From Desertimonas sp963772825 (lineage in GTDB: Bacteria > Actinomycetota > Acidimicrobiia > Acidimicrobiales > Ilumatobacteraceae): 64,000 bases of DNA. The notes beneath the pieces are model-generated. The model was not told the DNA's origin and ran no database searches. It saw only the letters and a program-made list of their open reading frames with translations. The translations under genes were made by a program, and so were the position numbers. Of this stretch, positions 26,346 through 34,483 are shown in pieces (within the stretch, counting starts at the first letter, position 1; each line of letters begins with the position of its first letter). The stretch is taken from positions 124,001-188,000 of the forward strand of contig CAVYYX010000022.1 of the NCBI GenBank assembly GCA_963772825.1, read 5' to 3'.

Positions 26346-26389
26346 GGACCGCTCCGTGACGGGTCGACGTTCGCGTGAATGTCCGTTGA

Positions 26390-27112
26390 TTAGGTGCGGC
26401 GGGTCAGGATGCTGGTCTGGTCGGGGTAGGGGAGCGTGGGCGTGAGGCCGCGGTAAACCTGCTCGTTGACCGGGGCCGCGGCGATCGCTCGCCGGTAGCG
26501 GCGCCGCATCGTGTTGTCGAACACGATGATCCCGTCCGGCTCGAGGCGAGGAAGTGCCGCCGTCAGACACGCTTCGCGGGCGCGCCCGTCGACGACGATC
26601 AAGCCGAACGTTCCGTCGATCGTGTCGATGTGTCGCACGTAGTCGGTGAAGTCGAGCCCGCCATGGCCCTCCTTCGCTGAGCTGATCGCCGGTGATTCGC
26701 TCTGCACCGGTTCGACGATGTCCAACGTCGCGTTCGGCCACGCCGTCAGCTGCTGCTGGATCATCGTGCCGAACTCGGCGTGGTGCTCGACGGAGCGCAC
26801 GGTCGCGACGCGACGGGCCAACCAGATCGTGCTGGCCCCCGAACCCCACTCGAACGCCCGCACGTCGCCGTCTTGGCGCGCCAACCAGCTCTCGACGGCG
26901 TCGATCGCCCCGTACGTCCACCACGGCACGTCGAGCTCGGAGATCCCGATCGAGTCGTGGGCGCGCGTCAGGCTGTACGCCCAGTGGCGCAGCCGGTGGT
27001 CGCGGGGCGGCGGGTCCTCGTCGAGGATCCCCACCCGCTCGAGCAGCTTGCCGGTGGCTTGGGCGCATGCCGCGTAGCCGCGCTTGAGAGTTCCGAGTGC
27101 GGTGGCCTCCAT
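26390..27112 (-). CDS. Class I SAM-dependent methyltransferase-like protein
   Basis: Protein of 240 residues with a Rossmann-type SAM-binding motif I (RAFEWGSGASTIWLARRV), an acidic residue after strand 2 (VRSVEHHAEF), and a motif IV-like FGLIVVDGRARE followed by PDGIIVFDNTMRRRY. The fold resembles methyltransferases of small molecules or sugars (TylF/FkbM-like). The N-terminal 80 residues are unrecognised. ATG 27112 is chosen; GTG 27121 is possible. Substrate unknown; no biosynthetic partners adjoin it. Confidence 0.75.
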   Translation of the reverse strand: MEATALGTLKRGYAACAQATGKLLERVGILDEDPPPRDHRLRHWAYSLTRAHDSIGISELDVPWWTYGAIDAVESWLARQDGDVRAFEWGSGASTIWLARRVATVRSVEHHAEFGTMIQQQLTAWPNATLDIVEPVQSESPAISSAKEGHGGLDFTDYVRHIDTIDGTFGLIVVDGRAREACLTAALPRLEPDGIIVFDNTMRRRYRRAIAAAPVNEQVYRGLTPTLPYPDQTSILTRRT

Positions 27113-27277
27113 TGGGGGCACAGTCTGGCGTGTCCGGGGCTCACCGGGACATGGCCATCGCCGGCCGGTGGAGCTGCACTACCATCGATCGCCGTGATCG
27201 CATCGCCGCGACCACGACAACGGACCACGACAACCGACACGACCAAGAGGTTGACCAGCAAGGGGGTGTGAGCAGCC

Positions 27278-27715
27278 GTGAACGTGCAATCGATCCTCGG
27301 GACGAAGGGCGCCGCTGTCGTCACGATCACCGACGGGGTCTCGCTTGCCGACGCGGCGATGACCCTTCGTGACAAGTCGATCGGGGCCCTCGTCGTCTCC
27401 AACGACGGACAACACATCGACGGGATCTTGTCGGAGCGCGACGTCGTGCGAGCGTTGGCGAATCACGGTGCGTCGGTACTCGGCCGCCCGGTGTCGTCGG
27501 CGATGTCGAAGGACGTCGTCACCTGCCGAGCCGACGATGCCGTCGAGTCGTTGATGCTGTCGATGACCGAGCGGCGCATCCGCCATCTACCGGTCGTCGA
27601 CGACGACGGGTTGCTCGGCGGGGTGATCTCGATCGGCGACGTCGTCAAGGCCAGGCTCGGCCAGCTGGAGGCCGAGAACCGGCAGCTCTACGACTACATC
27701 ACGCAAGGACGCTGA
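27278..27715 (+). CDS. Two-CBS-domain protein
   Basis: Small protein of 145 residues consisting of tandem CBS domains: MTLRDKSIGALVVSNDGQHI with GILSERDVVRAL, and LMLSMTERRIRHLPVVDDDG with GVISIGDVVKARL. A Bateman pair of this type binds adenosine nucleotides and regulates partners; no partner enzyme is fused or adjacent. GTG start 27278. It is convergent with the TPR gene of the Bat-like operon. Confidence 0.9.
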   Translation: MNVQSILGTKGAAVVTITDGVSLADAAMTLRDKSIGALVVSNDGQHIDGILSERDVVRALANHGASVLGRPVSSAMSKDVVTCRADDAVESLMLSMTERRIRHLPVVDDDGLLGGVISIGDVVKARLGQLEAENRQLYDYITQGR

Positions 27716-27742
27716 GACCCGTCGGCGACGACGGCGACGCTC

Positions 27743-28474
27743 CTACCAGTTCGACGAGCCCTGGTCCTGGATCTCGCCCGGATCGAGGTCGCTGAAATCC
27801 TCGCGCTCCGCGGCTCCCGTCTGATTGCGTTCGGCGATCTGTTGCTCCTCGGTGTTGCTTTCCTCGCCGGAGCGGTTGGGGTCGTCCCGTTCCCGAGGCG
27901 CTTCGAGCTCCTCGCCCTCTCCCGCCGTCTCGGCACCGAGCTTGGCGCGCAATCGCTGCCGGGTCTCGGCGAGGCGGCTGCCGGAGTCGCCGGAGCTCGA
28001 AGCCGGGCACAACCCGACATCGGCGACGTCGAGGGCGACGCGATAGCGGGCGAGACCGTCCTGGCGCTCCGATTCCTCCACCTCCCGCTGCTCGCCCCCG
28101 GTCAGCCGGTCGCCTTGCGCCTCGATCGTCACGACGAGGTTGAAACGTACGTCGCAGCGCTGCGGTGCGAGCTCGATGGCCTCGCGGAACGCCTCCTCGG
28201 CGCCCTCGAGGTCGTTCATGCGGTAGAGCGCGACGCCCGCTCCGTGATGCGCCCGCCACGGCTCGATGACGTTGAGGATCTGCAAGCGGTCGAACGCCGC
28301 GGCGCTCCGTCCGTAGTCGGCGTCGTCGTAGGCCGAGACGCCGCGCGTCGAGTACCAGCTCATCGTCAGCAGCTTGATGCTGACGGCGAGCAGCACGATG
28401 ACGACCGGCAGGACGAGCAGCCGACGTTTCCGGCGGTGACTGATTCCGGACTGGCCGTCGCTGGTGGCGGTCAT
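27743..28474 (-). CDS. TPR membrane protein, last gene of MoxR/vWA operon
   Basis: Protein of 243 residues: basic N-terminus, one membrane helix (LLVLPVVIVLLAVSIKLLTM), tetratricopeptide-like repeats (ALYRMNDLEGAEEAFREAIELAP), and a long charged low-complexity C-terminus rich in Glu, Arg and Ser. It is equivalent in position to BatC/BatE-type TPR proteins. The start overlaps the stop of the upstream vWA gene in ATGA (28474-28471). It probably organises a periplasmic or membrane complex with the two vWA proteins. Confidence 0.8.
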   Translation of the reverse strand: MTATSDGQSGISHRRKRRLLVLPVVIVLLAVSIKLLTMSWYSTRGVSAYDDADYGRSAAAFDRLQILNVIEPWRAHHGAGVALYRMNDLEGAEEAFREAIELAPQRCDVRFNLVVTIEAQGDRLTGGEQREVEESERQDGLARYRVALDVADVGLCPASSSGDSGSRLAETRQRLRAKLGAETAGEGEELEAPRERDDPNRSGEESNTEEQQIAERNQTGAAEREDFSDLDPGEIQDQGSSNW

Positions 28475-29478
28475 GCCGATGCCCTCCGCGTCCTGCCGCC
28501 GAGCGCCCGCCGATCGTCGACGATCTCCAGGGTCGTGCGGGCGAACTGCCAGAGCACGAGCCCGATCACGCCGAACGCCGGCACCCAGTACAGGCGCCGC
28601 TTGGTGTCGCGCTCGCCGGCGTAGACGGTGCCCGCCTGCCCAGCGGCGTCGTCCGCGATCTGCTCGACGTCACCGCGCGCCGTGCGATGGACGTAGCCGA
28701 CGCCGAGCTCGCCGGCGACCTTGTCGAGGTTGGCCTCGTCGATCCGCGAGACAGCGTCGGCGCCTGTCGTGTAGTCGTGGATGAACAGATCGGGAACCTC
28801 CTCGCGCCCGACGTACACCCGCATGCGCGCCCCCTCGTCGGTGCCGTAGCCGAGCACGGCGCCGCCGGCCACGGCGGGGTCGAGGCGTTGGAACGAGCGC
28901 GGTGCCGGCCGGACCGTCTGCTCGCCATCAGACATGAAGAACACCACGTCGTAGCCGCTGCTCGGGCCGGCGCGGGGCAACAGTTGGCGCATCGTCGGCA
29001 GCGGCTCATCGAGGCGGGTGCCTTGGGCGTACTGCGTCCATTCCTGGCGCAGCAGCTGCGCTGCCGAGTCGAGGGCTCCCCGGTCGGTCGTCCACGGGAC
29101 GATCACGCGGGTCTTCGAGTTGAACGTCACCAAGGCGAAGTGGGCGCCGGGGAACTCGTCGGCGAGCCCGGCGATGTCGTGGCGGACGCCGGCCAGCCGG
29201 GGCTCGTCGCCGTTGAAGTCGTGGGCCGCCATGCTCCCGGTCGTGTCGACGACGAACAGCACGTTGGCGTCGGAGCGCTTGACGGAGGCTCGGCCACCAT
29301 CGAGCGCCGGGTCGGCGGCGACGAGCAGGAGGAGCACGCCCATCGCGGACCAACAGACGACACCGTGGCGGGTCGGCGAGCCGCGACGAACCCAACCCCA
29401 CACTGCGATCGCCCCGACCACGGCGGCGACCACGATGATCGGCCAGGGCACCAGCGGATCGAACGTCAGACCGCTCAT
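28471..29478 (-). CDS. vWA-domain membrane protein (BatB-like)
   Basis: Two N-terminal membrane helices, a von Willebrand factor A domain with MIDAS motif VVDTTGSM and downstream TFNSKTRV and FFMSDGEQT loops, and a C-terminal helix (WVPAFGVIGLVLWQFART). Length 335. The Asp-x-Thr-x-Ser order is a variant of DxSxS that still supplies metal ligands. ATG 29478 overlaps the upstream vWA gene's TGA. Part of the MoxR-DUF58-vWA-vWA-TPR set that in other bacteria supports maturation or integrity of envelope complexes. Confidence 0.85.
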   Translation of the reverse strand: MSGLTFDPLVPWPIIVVAAVVGAIAVWGWVRRGSPTRHGVVCWSAMGVLLLLVAADPALDGGRASVKRSDANVLFVVDTTGSMAAHDFNGDEPRLAGVRHDIAGLADEFPGAHFALVTFNSKTRVIVPWTTDRGALDSAAQLLRQEWTQYAQGTRLDEPLPTMRQLLPRAGPSSGYDVVFFMSDGEQTVRPAPRSFQRLDPAVAGGAVLGYGTDEGARMRVYVGREEVPDLFIHDYTTGADAVSRIDEANLDKVAGELGVGYVHRTARGDVEQIADDAAGQAGTVYAGERDTKRRLYWVPAFGVIGLVLWQFARTTLEIVDDRRALGGRTRRASA

Positions 29479-30446
29479 CGACGCAGCGCCCAACCGATAG
29501 CGAACAGCGCACAGAGCCCGGCGAAGCCGGCGACGATCCAGGTCGTCGGTCGGTCGTCGGCGACCGTCTCGGGCGGTACGTCGAGGCGGCTGGCCTCGAG
29601 TCGACCGATCTCATCGACGACGTCGCCGGTCGTCGACCGATCGTCGGTCTCGAAGAATGCACCGCCGGTCGACTCAGCCGCGGCGCGTAGTTCGGTGGCA
29701 TCCTCCTCGGTGATGCGGTCGGCAGCGGCGATCGCGTAGACGCGGATGCCTCGCTCGGCGACGGCGGCGGCGGCCGCGGGGAGCCGCAAGATCGGCTCCC
29801 CGGCGAGCGCGTTGTCGGTGGCGAAGACGATCGATCGCGACCTGCCGCGATCGTCGGAATCGAACCGCATGGCGCACGAGGCGAGGCCGTCGCCGATCAA
29901 CGAGGTGCCGCCTTCCTCGGTGCCCTCGACGAACGAGCGCTTGCGCTGAGCGAGCGACGCCGCCGCATCATCGAGCGTCGTCTCGATGAATTCGGCGTGG
30001 TCGGTGAGCGGGAACACGGTGATCGCCGACCCGTTGAAGATCGTCAGCCCGATGCGCTCGCCGCGCAGCCCGGCGGCCAACTCGGAGAACTCGCGCAGCA
30101 CGGTGGCGTCCAACTCGTTCATCGACGTCGAGACGTCGAGGCAGAGCATCACGTCGCGGTTGCGGACGTCGCGATCCAGCTGGCGGTCGGTCACCGGTCG
30201 CATCGTCAACCCGACGGCAGCCAAGCCGACGATCGAAAGGGCGGCAACCTCACCACCGAGGAGCAGGTGATAGCGCCGCCGCAGCCGACGGAACACCGGC
30301 GACGCCGCCGCATGGTGGACGTTGGCGATCGTCACCTCGTCGGCGGTCGGCAGGCGACGCCGGCGGCGCATGGAGGTCCAGACGACGACCAGCGCCATGG
30401 CCACCGCCGCCGCGGCGCTGACGAGCCCGACCCACGGCTGGATCAT
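29475..30446 (-). CDS. vWA-domain membrane protein (BatA-like)
   Basis: Protein of 323 residues: an N-terminal membrane helix, a second near residues 65-85, a vWA domain with intact MIDAS LCLDVSTSMNE and a later loop IVFATDNALAGEP, and a C-terminal helix ending GWALRR. ATG 30446 overlaps (ATGA) the stop of a repeat-encoded ORF (30443-30733) that separates it from the preceding operon gene. Partner of the following BatB-like protein. Confidence 0.85.
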   Translation of the reverse strand: MIQPWVGLVSAAAAVAMALVVVWTSMRRRRRLPTADEVTIANVHHAAASPVFRRLRRRYHLLLGGEVAALSIVGLAAVGLTMRPVTDRQLDRDVRNRDVMLCLDVSTSMNELDATVLREFSELAAGLRGERIGLTIFNGSAITVFPLTDHAEFIETTLDDAAASLAQRKRSFVEGTEEGGTSLIGDGLASCAMRFDSDDRGRSRSIVFATDNALAGEPILRLPAAAAAVAERGIRVYAIAAADRITEEDATELRAAAESTGGAFFETDDRSTTGDVVDEIGRLEASRLDVPPETVADDRPTTWIVAGFAGLCALFAIGWALRR

Positions 30447-30733
30447 GACGCGGCCCGCCCTTCGCTCACCATGTCTCCCGGGGGCTGCGCGCCCCCGAAC
30501 CCCATCGCCGGCGGGCTCGCTGGCGCTCGCCCCGCCGGATGGCTCGCTTCGCTCACCATGTCTCCCGGGGGCTGCGCGCCCCCGAACCCCATCGCCGGCG
30601 GGCTCGCTGGCGCTCGCCCCGCCGGATGGCACGCTTCGCTCACCATGTCTCCCGGGGGCTGCGCGCCCCCGAACCCCATCGCCGGCGGGCTCGCTGGCGC
30701 TCGCGCCGCCGGATGGCTCGCTTCGCTCACCAT
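30443..30733 (-). CDS. Repeat-encoded bridging ORF (three 29-residue units)
   Basis: A 96-codon frame made of three near-identical units beginning MVSEASHPAGRAPASPP and then a short tail MVSEGRAAS. The ATG at 30733 overlaps the stop of the upstream gene (30729-30727), and the TGA (30445-30443) overlaps the ATG of the BatA-like gene. The peptide is Pro/Ala/Gly-rich with no recognisable fold. It is probably not a conventional protein but a translatable spacer created by repeat insertion; whether it is made is unknown. Confidence 0.45.
   Translation of the reverse strand: MVSEASHPAARAPASPPAMGFGGAQPPGDMVSEACHPAGRAPASPPAMGFGGAQPPGDMVSEASHPAGRAPASPPAMGFGGAQPPGDMVSEGRAAS
30461..30721. repeat. Three tandem 87-bp repeats in the vWA operon
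   Basis: Units start at 30461, 30548 and 30635, with a 13-bp partial fourth (TTCGCTCACCATG) at 30722. They are nearly identical; each holds a GGGGGC-TGC-GCGCCCCC hairpin segment. The period is a multiple of three, so the minus-strand frame stays open. The unit boundary is the stop/start junction of the flanking genes. Confidence 0.9.
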
Positions 30734-31200
30734 GCCTCGATCAGCTCCCGGGCGGCGGCGACGGACCGCGGCGGGTCGGACGCCGGCTGCTGCCTGAACT
30801 GCGGGGGCTGGTAGCGAGCGATCACGCCGGCAGCGTCGTCGAGGCCGGCGGCACGCAGGTCTACTGCGGTCATTGCCAGGGCACCCGGGGCACCGTGCTC
30901 GTCGGCGTAACGCCGCACCGTCTTGCTCAGGGCGTGGTGCAGCTGACGTTCCGTGATCTCGCCTGCGGCGAAACGCTGGTAGAGGACGTCGATCTCGGCG
31001 AGGTAGCGACCCTTCACGGTGAGGCGCACCTCGCGGGCCCTGGCGTCGGCGTCGGGTACGGGGTGGAGCATCCATACCACGAGCGCAATCGTCAACAGCC
31101 CGGCGACGATCCCGAGGGCCAGCCACACACCGCTATGGGCGAGCGGCGGGAACAGGTTGTCGTCGGCGGGGACGAACGTGGTCGGCGGTGCGCCGTCCAT
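30727..31200 (-). CDS. Small membrane protein of the MoxR/vWA operon
   Basis: Protein of 157 residues with one membrane helix (VWLALGIVAGLLTIALVVWML) followed by a cytoplasmic helical domain (EIDVLYQRFAAGEITERQLHHALSKTVRRYA). Not assignable to a named family, but it holds the place between DUF58 and vWA genes where many MoxR loci have a DUF4381-like protein. The stop codon lies in the repeat junction at 30727-30733. Confidence 0.7.
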   Translation of the reverse strand: MDGAPPTTFVPADDNLFPPLAHSGVWLALGIVAGLLTIALVVWMLHPVPDADARAREVRLTVKGRYLAEIDVLYQRFAAGEITERQLHHALSKTVRRYADEHGAPGALAMTAVDLRAAGLDDAAGVIARYQPPQFRQQPASDPPRSVAAARELIEAW

Positions 31201-31208
31201 CGGCGACC

Positions 31209-32129
31209 TCAGCGCCTCGTGCGGCGATGCCGTTCGAGCAACTCGACCACGCCGGGAACCACGCTGGACTCACCGGTCAAGCGGACGGCGGCGATCCCCA
31301 GCTTGCCCAAGGCGGTCGTCGTCGCCTCGGACCGCCGGCGCATCGTGGCGACGAGGTCGTCGTGCAACATCACACTCTGGCGAAAGAATGCCGGCACCTG
31401 GGCGCCGACGCCGACGACGTGCAGGTCGCGTCCGGACAGCTCCGGATCGGTCATCGTCACGTCACCGATACAGCAATAGAGCACCTCGTGCTGGGCGTCG
31501 AGCCGACGCAACAGGTCGCGACGCCGATCGGTCAGGTCGGAGTCGTCGGCGATGACGACGAGGATCATCTGCCGACGAAGGTTCTGGGCGGCGTAGTCGA
31601 GCAACCCGTCGAGCTGCGACGGCAGACCGGCGGGGTCGATGGCGTCATGGATCGTCCGCAGGATTCGCTCGATGTGTACGTCGCGCGACCCAGGCGGGAT
31701 GTACTGGGCGCGGGCGACGTTGCGCACCATCGCCGTGCCAGGCGGCGCAGGAGCGGCGAGCAGCCCGACGAGATCTCCATGGCGGGTCGCCAGCTGGGCG
31801 ACGACCCCGGCGGCGAACACGGCCACGTCGCGCTTGGTGCTCGTCGCGTCGGCAAGCGCCGACATCGACCGGCCCGTGTCGACGACGAGCGTGATGGCGT
31901 GCTGGCGAGTCGCCACGAACCGCTTGACGAGAGGCCGCCCGCTGCGGGCCGTCGCCTTCCAGTCGAGATCCTTGACGTCGTCGCCGAGCACGTACTCGCG
32001 CAGGTCATCGAAGTCCATGCTGCGGCCCTTGTGGATCGAGCCGTGCTCACCGTCGAGCACGCTGCGCACCTTGCGGTGGGCGCGCACCGCCGTCTTCGCC
32101 TTGACCTTGCGCAGGAGTGAGGTGGCCAT
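31209..32129 (-). CDS. DUF58 domain protein
   Basis: Protein of 306 residues with the DUF58 signature RSMDFDDLREYVLGDDVKDLDWKATARSGRPLVKRF near residues 36-72 and a degenerate vWA-like fold (LVVDTGRSMS). DUF58 proteins are invariant partners of MoxR ATPases. The gene follows moxR by about 100 bp and precedes the small membrane protein by 8 bp. Confidence 0.9.
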   Translation of the reverse strand: MATSLLRKVKAKTAVRAHRKVRSVLDGEHGSIHKGRSMDFDDLREYVLGDDVKDLDWKATARSGRPLVKRFVATRQHAITLVVDTGRSMSALADATSTKRDVAVFAAGVVAQLATRHGDLVGLLAAPAPPGTAMVRNVARAQYIPPGSRDVHIERILRTIHDAIDPAGLPSQLDGLLDYAAQNLRRQMILVVIADDSDLTDRRRDLLRRLDAQHEVLYCCIGDVTMTDPELSGRDLHVVGVGAQVPAFFRQSVMLHDDLVATMRRRSEATTTALGKLGIAAVRLTGESSVVPGVVELLERHRRTRR

Positions 32130-32228
32130 CGCTTCCTGCCTATCTCACCAACTGCGAGCGACCGAGCGCCAGCGAGGGAGCGGCCAGCAGCTGCGCGGGC
32201 AGTATGTGGCGTGGTCGGGGAACGCAAA

Positions 32229-33284
32229 TCACGGCGACGGGATGACGGCGTACACGGCGTCGATGATGTCCTCGACGCGGATCCCGTCGGCGATGGCCTG
32301 GAACCCGAGGTGCAGGCGGTGGCGGAACACGGCGTGGCGCAGGACGCGCAGATCGTCGGGGATCACGAACGTGCGTCCCGCCATCAAGGCGTGGGCCCGG
32401 CCAACCTGCTGCAGGGCGATCGCCCCTCGCGGGCTGGCGCCGAACTCGACGTACTCGGCGAGCGCCGGGTCGATGACCTCGCCGAGGCGTCGCGTCGCCT
32501 GGGTGATGGCGACGGCGTAGCGCTTGATCGACTCGTCGACATAGACCCTCGATGCCAGTTCGATGAGGAACCCGACGTCCTCCAGATCGACGACGGGCTG
32601 CAGCTCCGGCGCCCTCGTGCCGAGGACGCCGCGATCGATGCGATCGAGCACCTCGAGCTCCTCGTCGGCCGAGGGGTAGTCGATGACGTCCTTGAGCAGG
32701 AATCGATCGAGCTGCGCCTCGGGGAGGATGTACGTGCCCTCCTCCTCGATCGGGTTCTGTGTCGCGAGGACCATGAACGGCGCCGGCAGCGGGTACATCA
32801 CGCCGCCGATCGACGTCTGGCGTTCCTGCATCGCCTCCAACATCGCGCTCTGCGTCTTGGCGCTCGACCGGTTGATCTCGTCGAGGAGCACGAAGTTGGC
32901 GTGCACCGGACCGAGACGGGTGTCGAACGTCGCCGTGTGCGGGTCGTACACCTGGGTGCCGAGGATGTCGCTCGGCAACAGATCAGGGGTGCACTGGATG
33001 CGCACGAACGAAGCGTTGACGGCGCAGGCAAGTGTCGCGGCCGCCGTGGTCTTCGCCAGTCCGGGCACGCTTTCGAGGAGGATGTGCCCCTCGGCGAGCA
33101 GCGTCACCACCAGCGTCGTGCGCAGCCGGGTCTGGCCGACCACCTTGGACTCGTACGCCTTGGTCAGGCGGGTGAACAGCTCGGCAGCGCGTTCCAGGTC
33201 GCCGTCGGTGATCGCCCCAGACGGCTCCGGGGCGAGGATCGTCTCCTCGTCGGGCACCACCGTCGCTGATGGATCGGTCTGCAT
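32229..33284 (-). CDS. MoxR-family AAA+ ATPase
   Basis: AAA+ chaperone-like ATPase of 351 residues. Walker A is the MoxR variant ESVPGLAKTTAA, Walker B is FVLLDEINRSS, sensor 1 is VLATQNPIEEEGTY, and the arginine-finger region is PEAQLDRFLL. It is predicted to remodel or insert cofactors into substrate complexes with the downstream DUF58/vWA proteins. The ATG at 33284 (MQTDPSATVV) is chosen over upstream in-frame codons that overlap the divergent PhyH region. First gene of the operon. Confidence 0.92.
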   Translation of the reverse strand: MQTDPSATVVPDEETILAPEPSGAITDGDLERAAELFTRLTKAYESKVVGQTRLRTTLVVTLLAEGHILLESVPGLAKTTAAATLACAVNASFVRIQCTPDLLPSDILGTQVYDPHTATFDTRLGPVHANFVLLDEINRSSAKTQSAMLEAMQERQTSIGGVMYPLPAPFMVLATQNPIEEEGTYILPEAQLDRFLLKDVIDYPSADEELEVLDRIDRGVLGTRAPELQPVVDLEDVGFLIELASRVYVDESIKRYAVAITQATRRLGEVIDPALAEYVEFGASPRGAIALQQVGRAHALMAGRTFVIPDDLRVLRHAVFRHRLHLGFQAIADGIRVEDIIDAVYAVIPSP

Positions 33285-33420
33285 CGTCAAGCACAGCCCC
33301 CTTTCGCGGAACACTATTGTGGAGCAGCGCGTTTGTCTCCGTGTGCCTGTCGGAGCCATCGAGCAAGTACGTTCCAGCGTCGCAACAACGGGCCGAAGAC
33401 GGCGGCGACCAGGGGGTGGC

Positions 33421-34269
33421 GTGACCGCACCACAGCAGACAGACGACCAGACATCGCACCGCGTCGGCGACGCGTACCTGGTCAGCGCCGCAGCCAAGGA
33501 GTCGTTCCGGCGCGACGGGTATGTGCATCTCGAGGCGGTCCTGTCGGAGGACGAGCTGGTCGAGATCGAGGCGGTCTACGAGCGGTTCCTGCGCGGCGAG
33601 ATCGCCGTCGCCGGCAAGGACCTCAACGACATGACGACCGGCGAGCACGGCAGCGACCCGTCCGGGTACGCCATCGTCAACGTGATGGTGCCGCGCCGCT
33701 ACTACCCCGCTTGGCAGGGAAACGTGTTCGAGCGCAGGGCGACGAGCATTGCGACCCAACTCTGCGGAGAGGGGATGGTCATCGACTTCGATCAGCTTCT
33801 CGCCAAGCAGCCCGGACGCGACGACGCCGTGTTCGCCTGGCACCAGGATCAGGCGTACTGGATCGATACCGATGACCGGCGCACGGCGACCTGCTGGTTG
33901 GCGATCGACGACTCGACGGTGGAGAACGGATGCATGCAGTTCCTTCCCGGCAGCCACCACGAGGCGGTGCGACCGCATCATCCGCTGCACGGCGACCGCG
34001 ACGCCAGTCACACGCTCGTCACCGAGCTGCGCGCGGGCGACGTGATGCGCCACGTGCCGATCCGCCGTGGCGACATCACCGTGCACAGCGAGGGCGTGTT
34101 GCACGGCTCCGGGGGCAACACCTCGAGGGACTCTTGGCGTCGCGCCTACATCGTTGCCTTGCGTTCCGACAGCACCGTCGAAGCCGAGCGGGCGCGCGGG
34201 TTCACCCACTCGCACAACGACGACGTAACCGTGCTCGAGCAGGTTGATGGTTTGACGGTGCACCAGTGA
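33421..34269 (+). CDS. Phytanoyl-CoA dioxygenase (PhyH) family protein
   Basis: Fe(II)/2-oxoglutarate-dependent oxygenase, 282 residues. Metal ligands are visible as the HxD pair in AWHQDQAYW (about residues 141-143) and the distal His in HSEGVLHGSGGNTS, with RRAYIVAL supplying the 2-oxoglutarate-binding Arg. Substrate not predictable; bacterial PhyH enzymes hydroxylate many small molecules. Its stop overlaps a GTG that opens the first of two 36-codon mini-ORFs leading to the histidine kinase. GTG start 33421. Confidence 0.88.
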   Translation: MTAPQQTDDQTSHRVGDAYLVSAAAKESFRRDGYVHLEAVLSEDELVEIEAVYERFLRGEIAVAGKDLNDMTTGEHGSDPSGYAIVNVMVPRRYYPAWQGNVFERRATSIATQLCGEGMVIDFDQLLAKQPGRDDAVFAWHQDQAYWIDTDDRRTATCWLAIDDSTVENGCMQFLPGSHHEAVRPHHPLHGDRDASHTLVTELRAGDVMRHVPIRRGDITVHSEGVLHGSGGNTSRDSWRRAYIVALRSDSTVEAERARGFTHSHNDDVTVLEQVDGLTVHQ

Positions 34270-34483
34270 GCGAGCGAGTCTTCGAGCGAGCGAATCAGGG
34301 TTGCGGCGCCTTCAGCTCAGTGGTGCACCGCCCGTCGCCTCCGGCGATCAAGCACACGGCCATGGTGCGCCAGTGAGCGAGCGAGTCTTCGAGCGAGCGA
34401 ATCAGGGTTGCGGCGCCTTTAGCTCAGTGGTGCACCGCCCGTCGCCTCCGGCGATCAAGCACACGGCCATGGTGCACCAGTGA
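34266..34483 (+). repeat. Two tandem 107-bp units forming coupled mini-ORFs between PhyH and kinase genes
   Basis: Units start at GTG 34266 and GTG 34373; a third GTG at 34480 is the kinase start. Each unit encodes 36 residues starting MSERVFERANQGCGAF and ends in a TGA overlapping the next GTG (GTGA at 34266, 34373, 34480). Because the period is 2 modulo 3, each frame exactly bridges one overlap to the next. The core GAGCGAGTCTTCGAGCGAGC recurs at 62102-62164 inside rplD. Confidence 0.9.

Noticed and set aside
30461..30721. Tandem repeats as a CRISPR array
   Set aside because: Units are contiguous and near-identical over their whole length with no variable spacers, and no cas genes are nearby. 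The same applies to 34266-34479 and 36177-36371.
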